A stretch of 64,000 nt of DNA from Agapanthus africanus (Eukaryota; Streptophyta; Magnoliopsida; Asparagales; Amaryllidaceae). Positions within the stretch are counted from its first letter, which is position 1; each line of letters starts with the position of its first letter. The position numbers and the translations under genes were made by a program. Shown here in pieces: positions 58,824 through 64,000 of this stretch. The DNA lies in NCBI GenBank assembly GCA_030015575.1, contig JASDDO010000001.1, forward strand, positions 141,441,988-141,505,987. Direction: 5' to 3'. The notes below the pieces were generated by a model. That model made no database searches, had not been told where the DNA came from, and saw only the letters and a list, made by a program, of their open reading frames with translations.

Positions 58824-61336
58824 ATGGCCCATGAGTACATCAAAGTTAAGGACTGGATGTACATGGATTGGCAACAACGCATGCAATATAAGTTTGTCAT
58901 AGGAGTTTCTAATTTCATTGAATTTGCACACGCACATAATAAGATCGTGTTAGAGAAGATTCTCTGTCCGTACGATAGATGTGAGAATAAGTTCTGGCAG
59001 AAGGTAGAAATTGTAGAGCTTCATATCGTTAAACATGGTTTTACTAGATTTTATACAACTTTGCTATATCACGGGAAAGGACAAGAAAAAGACGGTAATG
59101 CGGCAGAAGAAGAAAAAGACGATAACTTCTTTCCAAGAGAAGAAATGGAGGATATGGTGGAGCCTGCCTTTGGTGATAGTATTCCCACCGAAGATGACAA
59201 TCCTTCTGGTCCAGGGCTATGTGCGGATAAGTATGAAAAGTTCATGAATGATACTAGAAGACCAATTTATGAGAATGCAAAGAATTCCACCCTATCAAGG
59301 TTCGTCCAACTTTTCCAGATTAAGTTCCTAAATGGATGGAGCAACAAGTTATTCACGATACTTTTGAAGTTCCTGAAAGATTCTATGCCTCCGAGAAATA
59401 ACATGCCCGACGGCTGGTATGAAGCCCAGAGGATGATGTCTGATTTGGGTCTGAAGTGTGAGAAGATTCATGCATGTCCCAAAAATTGCGTGTTGTATCG
59501 AAAAGAGAATTTAGATTTGAAAGAGTGTCCAACATGCGGAGAGGTCGGGTATAAAGCGAAAGAATCTGATAAGAAGCCCGATATACCTGTCAAGCTAGCA
59601 CGATATTTTACCATAATACAGATGCTGTAGAGGTTATTCAGGTGCAAGAAAACAGCCAAGACGATGATTTGGCATCACCATGCTGCTCCAAGCGAAGATG
59701 GAAAAATGAGTCATCCAAGAGATTCACCGGTATGGAAGGATTTCAATAGAAGGCATGAAATATTCAGTGGTGATCCTCGCAATGTCAGGCTCGGACTCAC
59801 TAGTGATGGCTTCTGCCCATTCTACTATATGGCTGGAAGCCACAGCACATGACCCGTTATAATGATAGTTTATAATCTGTCGTCTTGGTTGGCTATGGAT
59901 CAATCCTATTTTATGATATCTCTTCTTATTGACAGACCAAACTCACCGGGAAACAATATTGACGTCTATCTCCGACCTCTGATCAATATGTTAAAATCTT
60001 TATTCATTGATGGTGTAGAGACTTACGATGCGAACACAGATACAATCTTCACAATGCGTGCGGATTTAATGTGGACAATTAATGACTTTCCTGCGTATGG
60101 AATGCTATCAGGTTGGTCCATACATGGTCATAAAGTATGCCCTTATTGCCATTAATATACAACATCGAAATGGTTGAATTTTAGCAGGAAAGTTTGTTAT
60201 TGCGGTCATCGGCATTTCCTGCCACTAGACCATCCCTACAGATTAGACGCTGCTCACTTTAATGCTTATTAGGAGTTTCTTAGGCCTCCAGCCTCATTGT
60301 TCGGAGAGGACGTGATTGCTCAGTGGGATTGTTACAATAATATGACTTTCGGGCGGCAAAACAGGTCAAACCACCATACTGAAACAAGTTAAGCATTTTC
60401 TACGAGCTTCCGTACTGGTCAACAAATTTAGTATGTCATTATCTAGACGCCATGCACATAGAAAAGGGATAACCGAGCACGTACTCAACTTGCTTCTTTA
60501 TAAAGACAGAAAATTGAAAGACAAGCTTTGTGCTCGGATGGATCTTCAGGACTGGGAAATTAGAAGTGAATTGCATCCTAAACAGATGGTGGGTAAACCA
60601 GGAAAGTTTGTACTTCTCAATGCCGCGTATCATATGTTACAACCGGAGAAGAAAATGTTTCTGCAGGTGTTGCATGATTTGAATGTTCCCACAGGTTTCT
60701 CAGAATCATTTAGCAAGAAAATAAAAATTGTGAAAGGCAAGATCGATGGGCTGAAAAGTCATGATCACTATGTTATTATGGAGCACCTTCTCCCATTAGC
60801 CCTCAGGACTTTCCTTCTTGAATCGGTTGGTCTAGTAATCAATGACTTTTATTGCTTTTTTAAAGAATTGTGCGCTAAAACCTTGGATGTTGTGACGCTG
60901 GAGAATCTAGAAAATTCTATTTCATTGATACTTTGCCAGTTTGAGCGTATTTTCCCACCTTCATTCTTCGATATCATAATATACCTGAAAGTTCATCTTG
61001 CAACTGAGGCTAAGTTTGCCGGACCGATACAATATCAATGGATGTATCCCGTCAAAAGGTACGTGGAATTTTTCGTTTCACACAATTTGTAAAATTATTG
61101 TTGTCCTATATGCCCGTAATTATTTATTTAACATATTTTTCTTTAGGTACCTCTACATTCTAAAAAGGTATATACGCCATAGATATCGACCAGAGGGTTC
61201 TATCATGCAAGGTTATCTTCTAAATGAAGTAACCACATTTTGTTCCCGCTATCTGGATAAGAATATTGAGACGAAGCTTAATCGGTCTCGGAGAATTCAG
61301 GACGGGCCATATTGTAAAGCTGATTATAAGAGGTAG
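58824..61336 (+). pseudogene. CACTA-2 TNP2-type transposase pseudogene
   Basis: The ATG at 58824 opens 269 codons: the transposase-associated domain (DWMYMDWQQRMQ, then CPYDRCENKF as a Cys motif), an acidic linker, and the CPTCGEVGY motif near the end. The TNP2 domain follows in several frames (59664-59852, 59862-60155 and on), cut by TGA at 59850, TAA at 60153, TAG at 60270 and a frameshift near 60350. DUF4218 (60433-61092, 219 codons) is well kept, and its last exon resumes at about 61148 after an AG acceptor. DUF4216 and everything downstream were lost in the deletion at 61498. It is less decayed at the N-terminus than CACTA-1. Confidence 0.87.
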
Positions 61337-61498
61337 ACACTATATTTATCAACAAGATATATCGGTTTATCCTCCTCAATAGCATATGTCTTGAAAAAAT
61401 TAGAGAGTAAGTTTTTTTGGATTAATTATTATATTTATGTTTGTGTGTGTATAAAATGATATAATATTAATGTTATAATTTATTGTTGAGAACAGAAT

Positions 61499-61519
61499 TA
61501 AACGAGGTGTTACAAACTT

Positions 61520-61595
<76 letters not shown>

Positions 61596-62022
61596 CAAAG
61601 TGTATCATATACACAAACCCGTATTTGTATCGCATACAATTACAAATGAGAGAAAAAACACATTGTGAATAAAATACTAGAATGTATGTATATGTGTGTG
61701 TGTGTAATCACATGATTTAATAATCCGATTTTAAACTTAAACCGGTTAGTATTTTCAAACGTCCGATTATCATATATAATCAAACTCTTGCACATATCCC
61801 TATAGCGTACTATATCATTTTTCCTGAGCACGAAAAACCTCTGCGTAGGACTCTAAATACTCAATCGATAAGCTGGCAGTAGATTAGGATCACATCCGTG
61901 AACCCACAAGCTCGTCAGCGGTACTAGCTGCACATAACGGCTACCCAGGTATTGATCAAAAGAAAGATCGACAAGCAAACCCGTTCGAACGCAATCAGAG
62001 CCTATCAGTGACAATCATTGAT
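61499..62022 (-). repeat. Copia-A 5' LTR, second piece
   Basis: Matches 1268-1645 of the left LTR, with an expanded (AT)n run at 61530-61593 and an extra TG-rich insert near 61600-61710. It ends at the Athila-3 insertion; the remainder lies outside the window. Confidence 0.85.
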
Positions 62023-64000
62023 TGTTAGAGATTTTCTGTGTTTAAATTTACCGCAATCAAGACGGTGTCGCTTGGTAGCTAGCCGGTTGAGTATGGGTCG
62101 ATCCATAGGGAGATGCAATCTTCTTCTTTATGTTATAACGAGTTAAGTCCAATTAAATTGGGTTTTGTTTTACGATCTACGAATGAGAATAAATTGATTT
62201 AAAGGCTTTCTAGGGTTAGGATTAGGTTAGTTCGAAATAAGGATTCTTCTCAGGATTAGGTTAGTTCGAAATAAGGATTCTTCTCACTTCTTTCAATGCC
62301 CTAGTTAAGAAATTAGGTGTTAGGGTAATAGTCAACAACAGGGATTAGCAAGAATGGGAAGAAACTTAGTTTCTTCCTTTTGGTCCTTGTCCGTCCGTTC
62401 TTAGCTCTTAACCCTAACTTCCGGTTAATTCAACCACAACCGGTCTAACTAGGGAATCACCGCTATCATGTAGCATAGGGTGCCGTAGTGAACGGCGTGG
62501 TTGAATTAAATAGAGTCCGTATTTTAAAATTATATGGGTAAAGAAAGAAGTGAGAGAGATTTCCTTCTCTCAAACCTTTCCTATCCTACCCCTAACAAGT
62601 GAGGAATTGCTCACTCATTAGGAAGGTGACAATAAAATTCATTTTTATATTTTTTGGATTAGACAAACTAAATTGCAAATAAATAAAGAACAGATAAAAA
62701 TTGCAGGAATTAAAATATGCAAAGAAGAATGCAAGATTGAAAAAGAAAACTTACTTTATTGATGTCCTCTCAACAACGCATTACAATGGAATTAAAAATC
62801 TAGATCTAAGAATTAAAAAGAGTAAAAACTAAAGAGAGGCATCCTAAGAAAGGCACCCTAAAAGAGGCACACTAAGAAAGGCTTTGAGCTCTCCTATTTA
62901 TAGATAGGGAAAACCCTAGGTTTACATTCTGATCCATACATGAAATTACAAAACAACCCCAAAAACCGAGTCAAAGCACCGACACCCCACCGACACATGC
63001 ATTGCACGGCCGCGGAACCGCGGCAGAAGAGCCTGTTTGGCCGTGGTTCCGCGGCCATTTGGTGGGTTCATAGGCCCATTTTCTCAAGATTTCTTCAAGT
63101 TGCTTTTATCTTCTGTTTTCTTCACTTAGTTTCTCAGAATCTCTTCAGTTCTCTTCCAGATATTCAACAGTGGACTTTTTCCTTGAGCTCCGCGTTTGAA
63201 GTCTTGGATCTTGTGTTGCCCTTGTGCTTTATGGATTGAAATGCTCAATAATTTTCCATTTGTTCCTTGAACTGGTAGGCGGCATTATACGGATAGTGTG
63301 CGGAAACCTGTATTTCTCTGTTTGTTGGTCGTAGTCCCACATTTGTTGCGACTTTTCATGAATTTCACTATAAAGAGCTGAGAACCTGTAACCTGCAACT
63401 ATTTAGCAGATATGGATCAAAAGTACCTATTTATATGCAATGTGATTAAGAATGGGTGGTATAAAAATCAAAAATCTGATATGAACAAATACCCCCAAAC
63501 TTATCTTTTGCTCGTCCCGAGCAAAGCCAATTTTATTCTCGAAAAATCCTAGCCTCACTTTCGCAGGGAACGCGATTGCTCTGAGCTCGTGCAACAAACC
63601 GTTAAAGCTCTAGGTGTCCCTAGTAGGAGGAGTGTTGTCTCATGGGGGTTTTCAGCGGATACTACCCACAAAATCCGATCAATTTGGCCGTTGACTCTAA
63701 TTCTTCAATTCAGTATTCTAGCAAGAAATTCTATTATCTTCAACTTAGAAATTATCAACCCGTATTTTTCACGCTTCCTTTTCATTTAACTTAAGATCAT
63801 ATACGTTTTGCAGGTTTATAAAGCTTTCAGCATCTCCTAAGTTTTTCTTCTGAGGTGCAATCTTAACTCAGGAATTTTTATCATCTCTACTGAAGATATA
63901 AGCCCTATATTTTTTTATTTCTACCTCTCCTCAAAATTCCAATTATATACCCCTACGTGTGTGTAATTATCACCCCTATACTTGGAAATTCAATTCAAGC
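62023..64000 (-). mobile_element. Athila-3: Athila-like element, partial (3' LTR and 3' untranslated region)
   Basis: The LTR is 62023-63487 (TGTTAGAG...GAACA). It is followed by the polypurine tract AAGTTTGGGGGTATT (minus strand, 63488-63502) and 3' sequence that aligns with the Athila-like element (63590-63680 against 48540-48620). The LTR start shares TTTATACCGCAATCAA-like words with the Athila-like LTR. A TATA word (minus strand) is near 62895-62905. No gene is visible before the window ends. Confidence 0.85.
62218..62285. repeat. 34-bp direct duplication in the Athila-3 LTR
   Basis: AGGATTAGGTTAGTTCGAAA and its following 14 bases are repeated exactly in tandem. Confidence 0.9.

Larger units (their letters stand above)
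35966..61498 (+). mobile_element. CACTA-2: En/Spm-type transposon, plus orientation, 3' end deleted
   Basis: The 5' end reads CACTGCTGCAACGAGGGG followed by the same subterminal motifs as CACTA-1. CTC at 35963-35965 is the presumed left target copy. Homology to CACTA-1 runs through the telomere-like tract, foldbacks and transposase to 61498, which matches CACTA-1 at about 9490. Sequence then passes without a terminal repeat into the Copia-A LTR at the point matching 1268. The deletion therefore removed the 3' half of the element (DUF4216 exons, second gene, terminal repeat) and about 48 bp of LTR. The Tekay-like and TIR elements are inserted in it. Confidence 0.9.

Overview
This window is a stack of plant transposable elements inserted into one another. 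Almost every base from 619 to 64000 can be assigned to one of nine elements, and I see no intact host gene. The families present are Angela/BARE-like Copia, Tekay-like chromovirus, Athila-like Ty3/gypsy and CACTA. Together with the tRNA-iMet and tRNA-Asp primer sites, this points to an angiosperm nuclear genome, probably a large repeat-rich one. The species cannot be read from the sequence.

Layout, outermost first. (0) Positions 1-623 are the old flank and carry one broken, unrecognised reading frame. (1) Copia-A (minus strand) starts at 624 and continues past the inserts. Its 3' LTR is 624-2523, internal pieces are 2524-4949 and 32264-35374, and 5' LTR pieces are 35375-35965 and 61499-62022. 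(2) Three elements sit in Copia-A. CACTA-1 (4950-32263, minus, ATA duplication) is in its pol gene. CACTA-2 (35966-61498, plus, 3' end lost) and Athila-3 (62023 to the right edge) are in its 5' LTR. (3) Copia-B (13755-31760, minus) sits in CACTA-1. A Tekay-like element (37232-56116, plus) and a 1.85-kb terminal-inverted-repeat element (56398-58244) sit in CACTA-2. (4) A non-autonomous element with very large LTRs, here LARD-1 (21632-29286, GTGTA duplication), sits in the leader of Copia-B. An Athila-like element with gag and protease but no polymerase (46650-55573, GTAC duplication, minus) sits in the right LTR of the Tekay-like element.

The related pairs act as internal controls. Copia-B keeps the empty site of CACTA-1, CACTA-1 keeps the empty sites of the Tekay-like and TIR elements, and CACTA-2 keeps the empty site of Copia-B. 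By-eye LTR divergence follows the nesting: about 1-2% for LARD-1, 4-5% for the Athila-like element, and roughly 9-12% for Copia-B, Tekay and Copia-A. All coding regions are broken by frameshifts, stops or changed catalytic residues, so the locus looks transcriptionally parasitic rather than protein-coding.

The most unusual content is non-coding. LARD-1 is built from successive families of short perfect palindromes, including many paired CACGTG boxes one helical turn apart, plus a 171-bp satellite-like array. The Athila-like LTR has heat-shock-element arrays just upstream of its TATA box. The TIR element carries six GCCGACACGTGGC (DRE plus ABRE) modules about 58 bp apart. Both CACTA copies carry a conserved double foldback upstream of the transposase and a telomere-like tract. 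A paired CCGCGG palindrome module recurs in unrelated retrotransposons.
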